The notes under the pieces: model-generated
Databases searched by the model: none
Told to the model about the DNA's origin: nothing
The model's input: only the letters and a program-made list of their open reading frames with translations
Shown: one piece after another, positions 38,439 through 46,397 of the stretch
Numbering within the stretch: position 1 is the first letter of the stretch
How the letters are laid out: each line of letters starts with the position of its first letter
Assembly: GCF_009792295.1 (NCBI RefSeq)
Contig: NZ_CP039934.1
Location: forward strand, 1,818,501 to 1,882,500
Direction of reading: 5' to 3'
DNA: 64,000 bases
DNA from: Myroides fluvii
GTDB taxonomy: Bacteria > Bacteroidota > Bacteroidia > Flavobacteriales > Flavobacteriaceae
Translations under genes and position numbers: made by a program

Positions 38439-38972
38439 TTAATTAGGTAATAGTGTGTATACTATTGTGGTTTGATAGGTTCCTGCCTTCTGATTCAGGG
38501 TGTATCCAATATTTTGTGCGGGAATCGCATAATTGACATCCAATTGTTGACTATTTCCTCTGTTATTCGATTGAAGTAAAAGCTGAGGATTTATGGTCAA
38601 ATCAACGGTTCTCAACTGTAGCGGAAAGTCAACTGTAGTTGAAACCGTTAAACTCGGTTTAATTCGGATAATGGAAACAGGTAAAGCAGAAAGCGAGTTT
38701 TCATATTGAAAGAACGCATTAATCGAACGCACGGTCAATTCATAAGGGGTAGAACACTGAATGAATAGATGATTTTTTAATACACCCGTCTCTACTCCTT
38801 TACTATATCCAGCTCCTTTGTTGAGGTTCAAATCAACAGAAGGATGATTCACAACTAAGGATTGCTGCTCTCTAAAGTTCAATACAATTTTGGCCTTTGC
38901 GGAGCCAATTTGTGCCCAAAGCGAAGTAGTCGTCCAAAGTAAGAGAATCGAAAATATTATTTTTTTGTACAC
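38439..38972 (-). CDS. small pilin-like protein 3
   Basis: 177 residues, exported (signal ends at WAQ, about residue 21). It is beta-rich with no Cys in the mature part except one (FIQCSTPYEL). Shared features are NKGAGYSKGVETGVLKNHL, YELTV, VNYAIPAQ, and the ending AGTYQTTIVYTLLPN. Spore-coat-U and archaic pilins end in a similar GTYxDTVTV strand. It probably is a minor subunit or adaptor. It lies nine bases after the second pilin-like gene and ten before the chaperone. Confidence 0.6.
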   Translation of the reverse strand: MYKKIIFSILLLWTTTSLWAQIGSAKAKIVLNFREQQSLVVNHPSVDLNLNKGAGYSKGVETGVLKNHLFIQCSTPYELTVRSINAFFQYENSLSALPVSIIRIKPSLTVSTTVDFPLQLRTVDLTINPQLLLQSNNRGNSQQLDVNYAIPAQNIGYTLNQKAGTYQTTIVYTLLPN

Positions 38973-38980
38973 GTTTTAAA

Positions 38981-39493
38981 TTACAAAGATAAAATAGTAT
39001 AGGTGATAACCGTACTATATGTACCTATAGGTTTATTTAATAATTCGTCTGAGGCATTCATTTTATACGAAACATTAAAGGTTCGTTTGATATCTCCTAC
39101 ATTAGATTGAATCATGTTTTTTTCTCTCAAAGAAAGAGAAATAGGAAGAAGTGAAATATTGTCTCTAAATTCTCCAATGCCTCCTAAACTTGGATTTAAG
39201 CCAATGTTTTCCAATCGAATCTCATCTGAATCATATTGTAGCGGACTGTTGGCAACTACGCGTATTTCGTAAGTTCCACTACTCATAATTTCGATGTGAT
39301 CGGCTTGATTGCTAATTTTGCCTTTCGTATAATCTTCTACGGTTTCAAAAGACAAATTAATATGCTGTTGTTGGTCGTTAATTTTAATCGATTGAATAGG
39401 TTTCAAAACAACGTGTAAGTTACTTTGAACCGAATTTTGAGCCGAAAGGACAAAACTAAATAACAGGAATAAAGGGGCTAAGAATTTTCGCAT
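38981..39493 (-). CDS. small pilin-like protein 2
   Basis: 170 residues with a signal peptide ending at SAQ (about residue 19). It shares with its neighbours the internal FETVEDYTKGK, the following YEIRVVANSPLQ, the VSYKM strand and the ending IGTYSTVITYTILSL. It begins the second part of the operon, after the terminator that follows the first pilin-like gene. No catalytic residues are visible. A role as a minor subunit is inferred from order. Confidence 0.6.
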   Translation of the reverse strand: MRKFLAPLFLLFSFVLSAQNSVQSNLHVVLKPIQSIKINDQQQHINLSFETVEDYTKGKISNQADHIEIMSSGTYEIRVVANSPLQYDSDEIRLENIGLNPSLGGIGEFRDNISLLPISLSLREKNMIQSNVGDIKRTFNVSYKMNASDELLNKPIGTYSTVITYTILSL

Positions 39494-39642
39494 TTCATCA
39501 AATTATCTAGGTTAAATTTACCACTAAAAAATGAATAATTTAAGTAAATTCTGACCTTTTTAGCGGGTTTGTACGTAAATAGAAGCTTAACTTCTCAACA
39601 AAATTCACTATAAAAAATAACGCCCTTCTAACTAGAGTAGAA

Positions 39643-39686
39643 GCAAAAAAAAATCTACTGTCGCGCCACAAACGCAACAGTAGATA
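39643..39686 (-). terminator. terminator inside the pilin operon
   Basis: On the minus strand ATCTACTGTTGCG pairs with CGCGACAGTAGAT (one internal mismatch) and is followed by nine U residues. It lies directly after the first pilin-like gene. Partial read-through would give far more of that subunit than of the downstream genes. Confidence 0.85.
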
Positions 39687-39710
39687 AAAAGGTTGTATAT
39701 TTTTTTTGGA

Positions 39711-40271
39711 TTATAATGCGTATAAATTGTAAGTTACTGTAGTTGTATACGTTCCTTCTTTTTTATCTGTATAAGCAGAAGTTTGACTTGCTGGAATAGC
39801 ATACTCAACTGCATATCCCATTTTAGCTGTTCCTGCCGATGTTGTTACTAATGGAGAACTCTCTGTCGTTGCTAATTGTGCAGTATTGTGAGAAGCTGTA
39901 AAGTTGCTTGGTCCTGCTCCTTCTGCTAAGTTTGTGTTTCCTTTGATTCTCACTTCTACAGTATTCACTGGAATGGTAACTCCACTGTTGTTTAAGTCGC
40001 TACTCGCCACTACTTTGATTTCATATTTTTGGGTAGCTGTTACCTCTAAGTGGTTTTTTAATTCACCTGATGTACTACCTTTTTGGAATTGCTCCACGGT
40101 ATTCATTGGAATAGTTACTGACGCATTGGTTACGTTTAACTCGTATACGTCTGACAAATTAACGTTTAGGTTAGTAGTTCCTGAACTTTTTTTGTTGCCC
40201 TCTTGAGCAAATGATGTTACACTGATGAAAGATAAAGCGGCTACTAATGCTAATTTGAATGTTGTTTTCAT
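39711..40271 (-). CDS. putative major pilin-like subunit
   Basis: 186 residues. A clear signal peptide ends at SFAQ (about 23). The mature protein is Thr, Ser, Asn and Val rich without Cys: NLNVNLSDVYELNV, PMNTVEQFQKGS, YEIKVVASSDLNN, MGYAVEYAIPAS, and the end GTYTTTVTYNLYAL. This is a small all-beta subunit. First place in the operon, its own promoter box and a strong terminator right behind it fit a highly expressed major subunit. It matches no FimA/Mfa1 type V pilin features, such as a lipobox with an Arg cleavage site. Confidence 0.6.
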   Translation of the reverse strand: MKTTFKLALVAALSFISVTSFAQEGNKKSSGTTNLNVNLSDVYELNVTNASVTIPMNTVEQFQKGSTSGELKNHLEVTATQKYEIKVVASSDLNNSGVTIPVNTVEVRIKGNTNLAEGAGPSNFTASHNTAQLATTESSPLVTTSAGTAKMGYAVEYAIPASQTSAYTDKKEGTYTTTVTYNLYAL

Positions 40272-40316
40272 TTTCGAGATATTTTTTAAAGTTTTTTTTT
40301 ATTTGTTTTGATGAGA

Positions 40317-40324
40317 CAAAAGTA
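40317..40324 (-). promoter_or_regulatory. -7 box of the pilin operon
   Basis: Read on the minus strand this is TACTTTTG, matching TAnnTTTG, about 46 bases before the first pilin start. No clear -33 element is present, which would fit a promoter needing an activator such as the adjacent AraC-type protein. Confidence 0.5.
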
Positions 40325-40485
40325 TAGTAGCTCAGCTTCTCATTATAGGTCAATTCTCTCGAAAGAATGGTCATTTTTATTTGAAATAGCCAAAAAATAC
40401 TTAAAATCGGCTATTTGCTCTCAATTTGTAAATCTAGAGTAGGGGATTTGTGGAGTTTTTACGAATTTACTAAAGTAGATGACGA

Positions 40486-40522
40486 ACAAAAAAGCCATAG
40501 AACGTAGGTTTTATGGCTTTAT
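40486..40522 (-). terminator. terminator of the AraC-type regulator gene
   Basis: Minus-strand AAAGCCATA pairs with TATGGCTTT over a 12-base loop and ends in a U run. It separates the regulator from the pilin operon. Confidence 0.85.
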
Positions 40523-40568
40523 ATATAATTGGTTGTTCGCTAAAAGCGAAAATAATTTCAAAGTAAAT

Positions 40569-41420
40569 TTACAAGTTATCTCTGTATTCTTTCGGACTTA
40601 ATCCTGTCGCTTTCATGAAAAAGCGAGTGAAATTGCTCGTATCTTCAAAATTTAATTCATAAGCAATTTCCTTGATAGTCAAAGGGGTGTGTTTTAATAA
40701 TAGCTTAACTTCATTAACTACCGCACTCGCAATGATCTTTTTAGGGGTGGTTCCATAAATGTCCTTGCTAATTTCATTGAGCTTTGATACTGAGATACTC
40801 ATGTGATCCGCATAAAATTGTACGTTGCGTTCGTTTCGAATATTTGTTTTAATCAGCTCATTAAACTTGATGACATTTTTAAGTTGAGATGGGGATAGCT
40901 TTTCTTTATTAAACTCTACATACGTATTAATATGACAAGCCATAATGAAAAGGAGGACACGTTCAATGATGTTATGAGCGGTCATGTAATTTAAATTGCT
41001 ATACGTTTTGTTTTGTAATTTTAATAGCGAAATAAAATAGTATTGCGCAAACGTCACTTGTTCTGATTTAAGCGTAATGGAATTGATTGCTTTGGTGTTG
41101 TCAAAAAATACACATTTGTCTAAAAAGTGACGATCTACCGCTGTGCGACAATAAAAGGTGTCCGTAAACTGAACATAACTGAGGGAATAGCTCTCGTCAG
41201 CAGTTAAGCGAAATAATTCGTTTTTACCCAGAAATAAACAGTCGCCTTCTGTCAATTCCTTTTTGTTGGTAGACATGATCACGGAAACTTTTCCCTTTTG
41301 CAACCAGAGCAGTTGATACACGTCGTTGTGCTGTTGAAAAAGATGATCATTTTCAGTCAGATAAGTGGCTGTGCCAGCATCAAATCCATAAATGGATTTT
41401 AGTTCAATAGTAGATAACAT
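40569..41420 (-). CDS. AraC-family transcriptional regulator
   Basis: 283 residues. The C-terminal 100 residues form two helix-turn-helix units typical of AraC/XylS proteins (YGTTPKKIIAS, LTIKEIAYELNFEDTSNFTRFFMKATGLSPKEYR). The N-terminal half has cupin-like strands (LWLQKGKVSVIM, GDCLFLGKNELFRL) that may bind a small ligand. It lies immediately upstream of the pilin operon on the same strand, separated by its own terminator, so it is the natural candidate to control the operon. Confidence 0.88.
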   Translation of the reverse strand: MLSTIELKSIYGFDAGTATYLTENDHLFQQHNDVYQLLWLQKGKVSVIMSTNKKELTEGDCLFLGKNELFRLTADESYSLSYVQFTDTFYCRTAVDRHFLDKCVFFDNTKAINSITLKSEQVTFAQYYFISLLKLQNKTYSNLNYMTAHNIIERVLLFIMACHINTYVEFNKEKLSPSQLKNVIKFNELIKTNIRNERNVQFYADHMSISVSKLNEISKDIYGTTPKKIIASAVVNEVKLLLKHTPLTIKEIAYELNFEDTSNFTRFFMKATGLSPKEYRDNL

Positions 41421-41696
41421 TAGATGAAGGGGTAAATAGTGTTTTCTAAAAATTTTTATTAACTGTAAAAATAAAATTTTCTCTGTAATATGCTAGATTA
41501 TGACTCTATTTTAACATTTTACGGAGGCTAAAAAAAGAGGATAATTCCCTTTTTTGGATTTATTTAGAGGAGCAAAAGGCGGTTGCGTCGTAAAATAGAA
41601 GGGAATTATTTGAATTTCCAATTAAATTAGGGATGAATAGTTGAGGATAGTAAAAAGTAAAAATGGGGAATTTGTCTTGTTTTCTCACCTTTTTTA
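41421..41696. other. intergenic region between the AraC-type gene and yqeY
   Basis: AT-rich and non-coding as far as I can see. It must contain the AraC-type gene promoter on the minus strand and the upstream part of the yqeY promoter. A TTG-initiated extension of the yqeY frame to 41641 is rejected because it runs through the promoter. Confidence 0.5.
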
Positions 41697-41704
41697 TATC
41701 TTTG
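41697..41704 (+). promoter_or_regulatory. yqeY promoter -7 box
   Basis: TATCTTTG, with a TTTG 22 bases upstream at 41671-41674. The start codon lies 21 bases downstream. Confidence 0.7.
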
Positions 41705-41724
41705 CAAAACCAAATAAAAAAGAA

Positions 41725-42177
41725 ATGAGTTTACAAGCAAATATTATGGATGCGATGAAAAGCGCCATGAAATCAAAAGATAGTATCGCTTTAGAAGCAC
41801 TTAGAGCAGTTAAGGCAGAATTGTTATTAGCGCAAACTCAATCAGGTTCTAAAGAAGAAATTAGCGAAGTGGAAGAGATTAAGATTTTACAAAAATTAGT
41901 AAAACAACGCAAAGACAGTGCAACTATTTTTGCTGAACAAGGAAGAGCGGATTTAGTAGAACCTGAATTAGCACAAGTAGCTGTTATCGAACAATTTTTA
42001 CCAGCACAATTGTCTAACGAAGAAGTAGAAGCCATTATTGCTAAAATTATTGCGGATGGAAATCACGCAGGTATGGCTGCTATGGGACAGGTAATGGGAA
42101 TGGCATCGAAAGAATTAGCAGGAAAAGCTGATGGAAAAACGATTTCAACAATAGTAAAAACACTATTGACAAAATAA
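41725..42177 (+). CDS. yqeY: GatB/YqeY domain-containing protein
   Basis: A 150-residue cytoplasmic protein of the YqeY family, related to the tRNA-binding tail of GatB. It opens with SLQANIMDAMKSAMKSKDSIALEALRAVKAEL and ends with GKADGKTISTIVKTLL, both family-typical. The ATG at 41725 is placed just after the promoter. In flavobacteria this gene usually follows ftsZ; here it is separated from ftsZ by the pilin island. Precise function is unknown. Confidence 0.92.
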   Translation: MSLQANIMDAMKSAMKSKDSIALEALRAVKAELLLAQTQSGSKEEISEVEEIKILQKLVKQRKDSATIFAEQGRADLVEPELAQVAVIEQFLPAQLSNEEVEAIIAKIIADGNHAGMAAMGQVMGMASKELAGKADGKTISTIVKTLLTK

Positions 42178-42189
42178 ATTTTTTGGTTG

Positions 42190-42263
42190 GTCCGCGTAGT
42201 TCAATTGGATAGAATATCAGATTTCGGCTCTGAGGGTTGGGGGTTCGAAGCCTCCCGCGGACG
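42190..42263 (+). tRNA. tRNA-Arg (anticodon TCG)
   Basis: A full cloverleaf can be drawn. The acceptor stem GTCCGCG pairs with CGCGGAC, followed by discriminator G. The anticodon stem TCAGA/TCTGA encloses the seven-base loop TTTCGGC, giving anticodon TCG at 42224-42226, which reads CGA. The T stem GGGGG/CCTCC encloses TTCGAAG. CCA is not encoded. The phage integrase gene begins 95 bases downstream, so the 3' half is the likely attachment site. Confidence 0.9.
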
Positions 42264-42275
42264 CAAACAAGTGAT

Positions 42276-42315
42276 TTGCAGTGTTTTATGTTGTTTTTTC
42301 AAAACACTGTAAGTC
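42276..42315. repeat. inverted repeat between tRNA-Arg and integrase
   Basis: CAGTGTTTT and AAAACACTG flank a T-rich loop, forming a hairpin 15-50 bases beyond the tRNA. It may be part of the integration (arm-binding) region or a terminator for the tRNA transcript. Confidence 0.45.
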
Positions 42316-42357
42316 GCTATTGGTAAGGGATTTATGATTCCCTTTTAAAAAAAAATC

Positions 42358-43590
42358 ATGACAGACAAAATCTCAAAAAACCCATATTGTTTCCCAAATT
42401 ATTTACCACAAAATTCTATTGGTAAACATTTGAACAAAATCTCATTTAAAATCTTTATTAAAAAAGATTATACACGTTCAGATGGAACAAATGCACTCTA
42501 TATTCAATTGATTTTAGATAGACAAATCAAACGAATTCCTCTTAATATTTACATTTCTCTCTTAGACTTCGATGAAAAGAAACAACGTGTAAAGAAGCGT
42601 AACAAAGGATATGCAGATTTCAATTTACTCATCGAAAAGACCTTAGCAGATCTGAATGAAATAGAAGTGGCCTATCGACTTTCTAAACGTCCCTTGACCA
42701 TGCAGTTGTTGTTGGATGAATTTGAAAATCCTTCTGCATCCATTGACTTTATCAGATTTTATGAAATTGAGCTCGAGAAGGAAAAGCTCGTTTTGGCGAA
42801 TTCAAGCTATGTCCAACAGCGATCTGTTGTTCGCAAGCTGAAACGATACCAGGAACGAATCCTATTCCATGAAATTACAGCTGAATTCATTGATCAGGTG
42901 ATTTACTATTTCAAAACCAAGGAGAAGAATTCACATAATACGATATCGACCTTAACGAAGAATCTCAAGAAGTATTTAGCTCGAGCCAATAAAGCAGGAA
43001 TATGGACTCCTATTTACCATACCGAAGTACCCCATCGTCAGATGAGAGGAACGATCAATTTTTTGACTGGAGAGGAAATTAATAGTATCTATCAATATTA
43101 CAAGTCCCCATTCATTCAAGAACCGCACAAAGTGGCGAGTGCGAAATTCCTATTTAGCTGCTTTACTGGATTGCGTATTAGCGATATTAACGAGCTTAAT
43201 CAGAATAAGATTGTAAATAATGAAACCTTGCTTACATTTCAAGCCGTAAAAACCAAGCAAATCCAACAAATCAAGCTCAACAATATTGCAAAGGAGTTGG
43301 TTCTAGATGGCTTTATATTTGCTCCTTTATCGAAAGAGAAGCTTCGTAAAAGAGTACAAGAGATTGCAGTAATTGTAGGAATTAAAAAACACGTCAACTA
43401 TCATATGTCACGACATTCGTTCGCAACGAACTTTTTAGTGCAAGGTGGTCGAGTAGAAGTGTTACAAAGATTATTGGGACATACCTCTTTAGAAATGACC
43501 ATGAAATACGTGCATGTGGTCCAGGATGTCATGAATGATCAAATTATGTTTTTAGATAATATCATTGCGAAAGAAAAGCCTGCAGAATAG
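42358..43590 (+). CDS. int: tyrosine recombinase, phage integrase
   Basis: A 410-residue site-specific recombinase. An N-terminal arm-type domain (about residues 25-105) and a SAM-like core-binding domain (about 110-220) precede the catalytic domain. Catalytic residues are Arg273 (FTGLR), His349 and Arg352 (YHMSRH), His375 (LLGHTS) and nucleophile Tyr384 (MKYVHV). All are intact, so it should be active. It runs towards the phage genes, next to its tRNA target. Confidence 0.93.
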   Translation: MTDKISKNPYCFPNYLPQNSIGKHLNKISFKIFIKKDYTRSDGTNALYIQLILDRQIKRIPLNIYISLLDFDEKKQRVKKRNKGYADFNLLIEKTLADLNEIEVAYRLSKRPLTMQLLLDEFENPSASIDFIRFYEIELEKEKLVLANSSYVQQRSVVRKLKRYQERILFHEITAEFIDQVIYYFKTKEKNSHNTISTLTKNLKKYLARANKAGIWTPIYHTEVPHRQMRGTINFLTGEEINSIYQYYKSPFIQEPHKVASAKFLFSCFTGLRISDINELNQNKIVNNETLLTFQAVKTKQIQQIKLNNIAKELVLDGFIFAPLSKEKLRKRVQEIAVIVGIKKHVNYHMSRHSFATNFLVQGGRVEVLQRLLGHTSLEMTMKYVHVVQDVMNDQIMFLDNIIAKEKPAE

Positions 43591-43600
43591 CAGGCTTTTA
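43574..43600. terminator. bidirectional terminator between integrase and phage tail operon
   Basis: AAAAGCCTGC, loop AGAATA, and GCAGGCTTTT form a 10-bp stem overlapping the integrase stop codon. It lies between convergent genes. Confidence 0.85.
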
Positions 43601-45427
43601 TATGGGCATCAAATCTAGTTTGATCGTTATCAAGGATGAAATTGAAGATTCCTTACTAAGGGATTCGACATAATAAGGAAGTTTATTTACTAACACCCTT
43701 TTTTTAGTCTCGATTTCATGTAAAACCAACTGAGTGACATTCAGTTCTATATTCAAGCGATTGGATTGAAGGTATTTAGGAGCTGTTTTTTTGTAATAGC
43801 GTTCAAAAATGGCTTCTGTGGTTATTGTTGTGTTTTCTATACTGGTAGTTAAGTCATCTGAGGCACCATTAATAAGAACCAAGCCAACGCCTGATTTACT
43901 TTCTTCTTCCTTGGTTAATGGTGTTTTAGTTTGTTTGAATTTACTTTCAAATACTTTTTCTTTTTCATCTGTAATTTCTAGAGGACTCTCAAATTCTGAA
44001 TAGGTATGTGTTGGATCAATGTCATTGTCAAATTTAAACTTGAGTTGAACGACTTCATGTTTTGGATAACCATCTATATAGACGCTTCCCAAATCAACAT
44101 AATCTACCTCGCTTAATAATTCATCCAGGTAGATCACTTCTAACTTGGTTCCATTGTTGGACTCGATGAATTGAATATTGAATAGAATCCGCAATTGATT
44201 CAAGTATTCTGCAAAAGTCCAATCGGGGAGATATCTCCCGATTTCTATAGTTGGATGGAACATAAATCCACTCGTATGTAATAGTGTTTCAACATACAAA
44301 TCCTCGAAATCACTTTCAAAGATATCACGCCTATTTCGACTTCGAAAATAAATAGCTACAGGATAGCTTGCATCTTCTGGCTGTATTTCAAAATTAAATT
44401 CCCCTTCAAATAAAGATTCTTCCCCTCTAAAATTTCTATGCTCGATCGATTTATTCCATCTTCTATTTCCTACAGCTATAGATAGAATATCGTCGTAGGT
44501 TTTGAATTTATATTTGAATACATATTTACCAGGATCTTGCTTATCCAGTTGAAACCTCTTTTGCCAAGGTGTTGATCCAGGAAAGCCATCTAAATATTCC
44601 CAAGCACTGCTTGCATAATAGATGTTTTCTTTTTCCTGCGTACTATAAATTTCAGTCAAATTAGTTTCCTTGGTCAAGAATGCTAAACTGCTGGCAAATT
44701 TATCTTGTAATAAGTTCGCTGGAAACGACAACCCTAATCGAGCACATTTCAGTAAAAGTGGTGTTAACAGATATACACACCAGGTGGGTACATTTCTCGA
44801 ATCGATTACAATTCCTTCAGCTGTGTTATTCTCTGTATTTAATACATATTTCCCTTCCAATACAGTATTATAACCACCGGCATAATTATACCAAGTATCT
44901 CCTTCTTTTGGTTCTCCAAATTGCGTTGGAAAAGAAATAAAAGGCGCCTTCCATAATTGAGAAGGAAAAGCTCCTTCTTCCGTTGTTTTTACATAATTAG
45001 CATAAGCTATAGGATTAGGGGGAATTCCATCATATTTTTCTGTGAAAGGTCGTGGAGGAAATTCGTTTATAACAGAAATAGAAGTTCCCATTTCTCTAAT
45101 CTTCGATGAACCCGCATTGTATAATTTACTCGCAAAGCGAACATTAGCTTTTCGATATCCTTTTTGACACTCTAAGATTTGCAATTCACCTTGAGTAATC
45201 GTATTAAATGTGCGAACCTCAATCGTAAAATATTGAGGTGTGTGGAGAATTACATTGTTCTTTCCAAAAGCGGTTTCGGTTTTTTCATTTTCGATGATTA
45301 AAAAAGGGTACTCACTAGCTGTAAATTTGAGCGAATCTGGAAAGATGGACTGGTCTGTTTTTAAAGCTAAACTTTCTAAAATATAATCAATCTCAACGCC
45401 GTTATGGTAAATGCTAATTAGCTTCAT
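43598..45427 (-). CDS. phage tail tip or baseplate hub-like protein
   Basis: A 609-residue, mostly beta protein, last in the tail operon. It starts MKLISIYHNGVEIDY, typical of distal tail or hub proteins, and contains a central region with LPDWTFAEYLNQLRILFNIQF near residue 395. Its place after tape measure and another tail protein is that of a tail-tip hub. No hydrolase motif is seen. The assignment to tail tip is inferred from order; I do not recognise the family. It overlaps the previous gene by 14 bases. Confidence 0.6.
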   Translation of the reverse strand: MKLISIYHNGVEIDYILESLALKTDQSIFPDSLKFTASEYPFLIIENEKTETAFGKNNVILHTPQYFTIEVRTFNTITQGELQILECQKGYRKANVRFASKLYNAGSSKIREMGTSISVINEFPPRPFTEKYDGIPPNPIAYANYVKTTEEGAFPSQLWKAPFISFPTQFGEPKEGDTWYNYAGGYNTVLEGKYVLNTENNTAEGIVIDSRNVPTWCVYLLTPLLLKCARLGLSFPANLLQDKFASSLAFLTKETNLTEIYSTQEKENIYYASSAWEYLDGFPGSTPWQKRFQLDKQDPGKYVFKYKFKTYDDILSIAVGNRRWNKSIEHRNFRGEESLFEGEFNFEIQPEDASYPVAIYFRSRNRRDIFESDFEDLYVETLLHTSGFMFHPTIEIGRYLPDWTFAEYLNQLRILFNIQFIESNNGTKLEVIYLDELLSEVDYVDLGSVYIDGYPKHEVVQLKFKFDNDIDPTHTYSEFESPLEITDEKEKVFESKFKQTKTPLTKEEESKSGVGLVLINGASDDLTTSIENTTITTEAIFERYYKKTAPKYLQSNRLNIELNVTQLVLHEIETKKRVLVNKLPYYVESLSKESSISSLITIKLDLMPI

Positions 45428-46397
45428 AATTGATGTATTGGAAGGTTAATTGTGTTGCAGTAACCCACTTATTGGATTCCCATTTTGGAACCTTTTTTTG
45501 AGTCGGCACTACTTGGGTATATGAACCATTAATTTCAATCTCTACCTGAAGGGAATTGAGAATCTGAGAAATCACAAATATCTCTGAATTGAGTAAATAG
45601 CCTGTATTCACAGTAAGATTCGATGAAGAGTTGATTTCGTTGGTCAATAATCGTCCGTTCTGATCGCGAATAGTAGCGTAATTTAGTTCTTCTTCCATTT
45701 TCATAGAAGCGAACAATTGGGTATGAAGTATTGCGCCAAATTGATTTTTAAATCGAATGTTAAGTGGTTTAAAACGCTTATTCTTCAACACGCGAATTTG
45801 TTTTTGAATTGTTTGCTTCCCAATTACTTCTAACGTAAGCGCTTCAACTGGATAATCTAACTGAAGTTGTTTCTCAAATAGATAATATCCTTGAGCATTG
45901 TCGAGAAATTGTAAGGCAATCAAATTGTTTTTTTGATCTATTACACGAACTTGGATAGACTGTTTTTCTTGAATCAGAAACGGAACAGATAATATACCAT
46001 GAGAAGCAATAATCAATGCGTCGGAAATACCCAAAAAAGAAATTGGAGCAACAGGAATTTGTTGCATACTCATCGTCGAATAGATTACTTCTATTAGATT
46101 CGTTAATTTAAGATCAATGTATTCTTCCTTATTTTTTTCAGAAATACTGGCCTGATGTCTAAAAATATTATTGATTTTTTTGATGTATTCAGTTATTTGT
46201 ATCGTTCCTATCTGCTTATTTCGATACAAATTGTTGATTCGAATACTCGCTTTATTCAACTCGTATTTAGGGAGTAACAAACGAAGTTCCGAACTATAAA
46301 ATTCGATGGAGTGATTGGCGTTATCTACTTCAACATCATATTGAATAAAATCAGAGTCCAGGACCATTCCTGAAGGTTGGTTGTTTATTGTGATCAT
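45414..46397 (-). CDS. phage distal tail-like protein
   Basis: 327 residues, beta-rich, directly after the tape measure gene, with which it overlaps by four bases (ATGA). Phages with long tails usually encode the distal tail protein here. The sequence itself (MITINNQPSGMVLDSDFIQY) does not show a signature I can name. Other options are a baseplate wedge or adhesin carrier. Confidence 0.5.
   Translation of the reverse strand: MITINNQPSGMVLDSDFIQYDVEVDNANHSIEFYSSELRLLLPKYELNKASIRINNLYRNKQIGTIQITEYIKKINNIFRHQASISEKNKEEYIDLKLTNLIEVIYSTMSMQQIPVAPISFLGISDALIIASHGILSVPFLIQEKQSIQVRVIDQKNNLIALQFLDNAQGYYLFEKQLQLDYPVEALTLEVIGKQTIQKQIRVLKNKRFKPLNIRFKNQFGAILHTQLFASMKMEEELNYATIRDQNGRLLTNEINSSSNLTVNTGYLLNSEIFVISQILNSLQVEIEINGSYTQVVPTQKKVPKWESNKWVTATQLTFQYINYEAN

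Noticed and set aside
39711..40271. Type V (FimA/Mfa1) pilin
   Set aside because: The signal peptide is of the ordinary AxA/AQ type with no lipobox Cys and no Arg cleavage site, and neighbours include a chaperone, which type V systems lack.
41641..41724. TTG-initiated N-terminal extension of yqeY
   Set aside because: It would be translated from sequence upstream of and across the promoter box, and homologues start at MSLQ.
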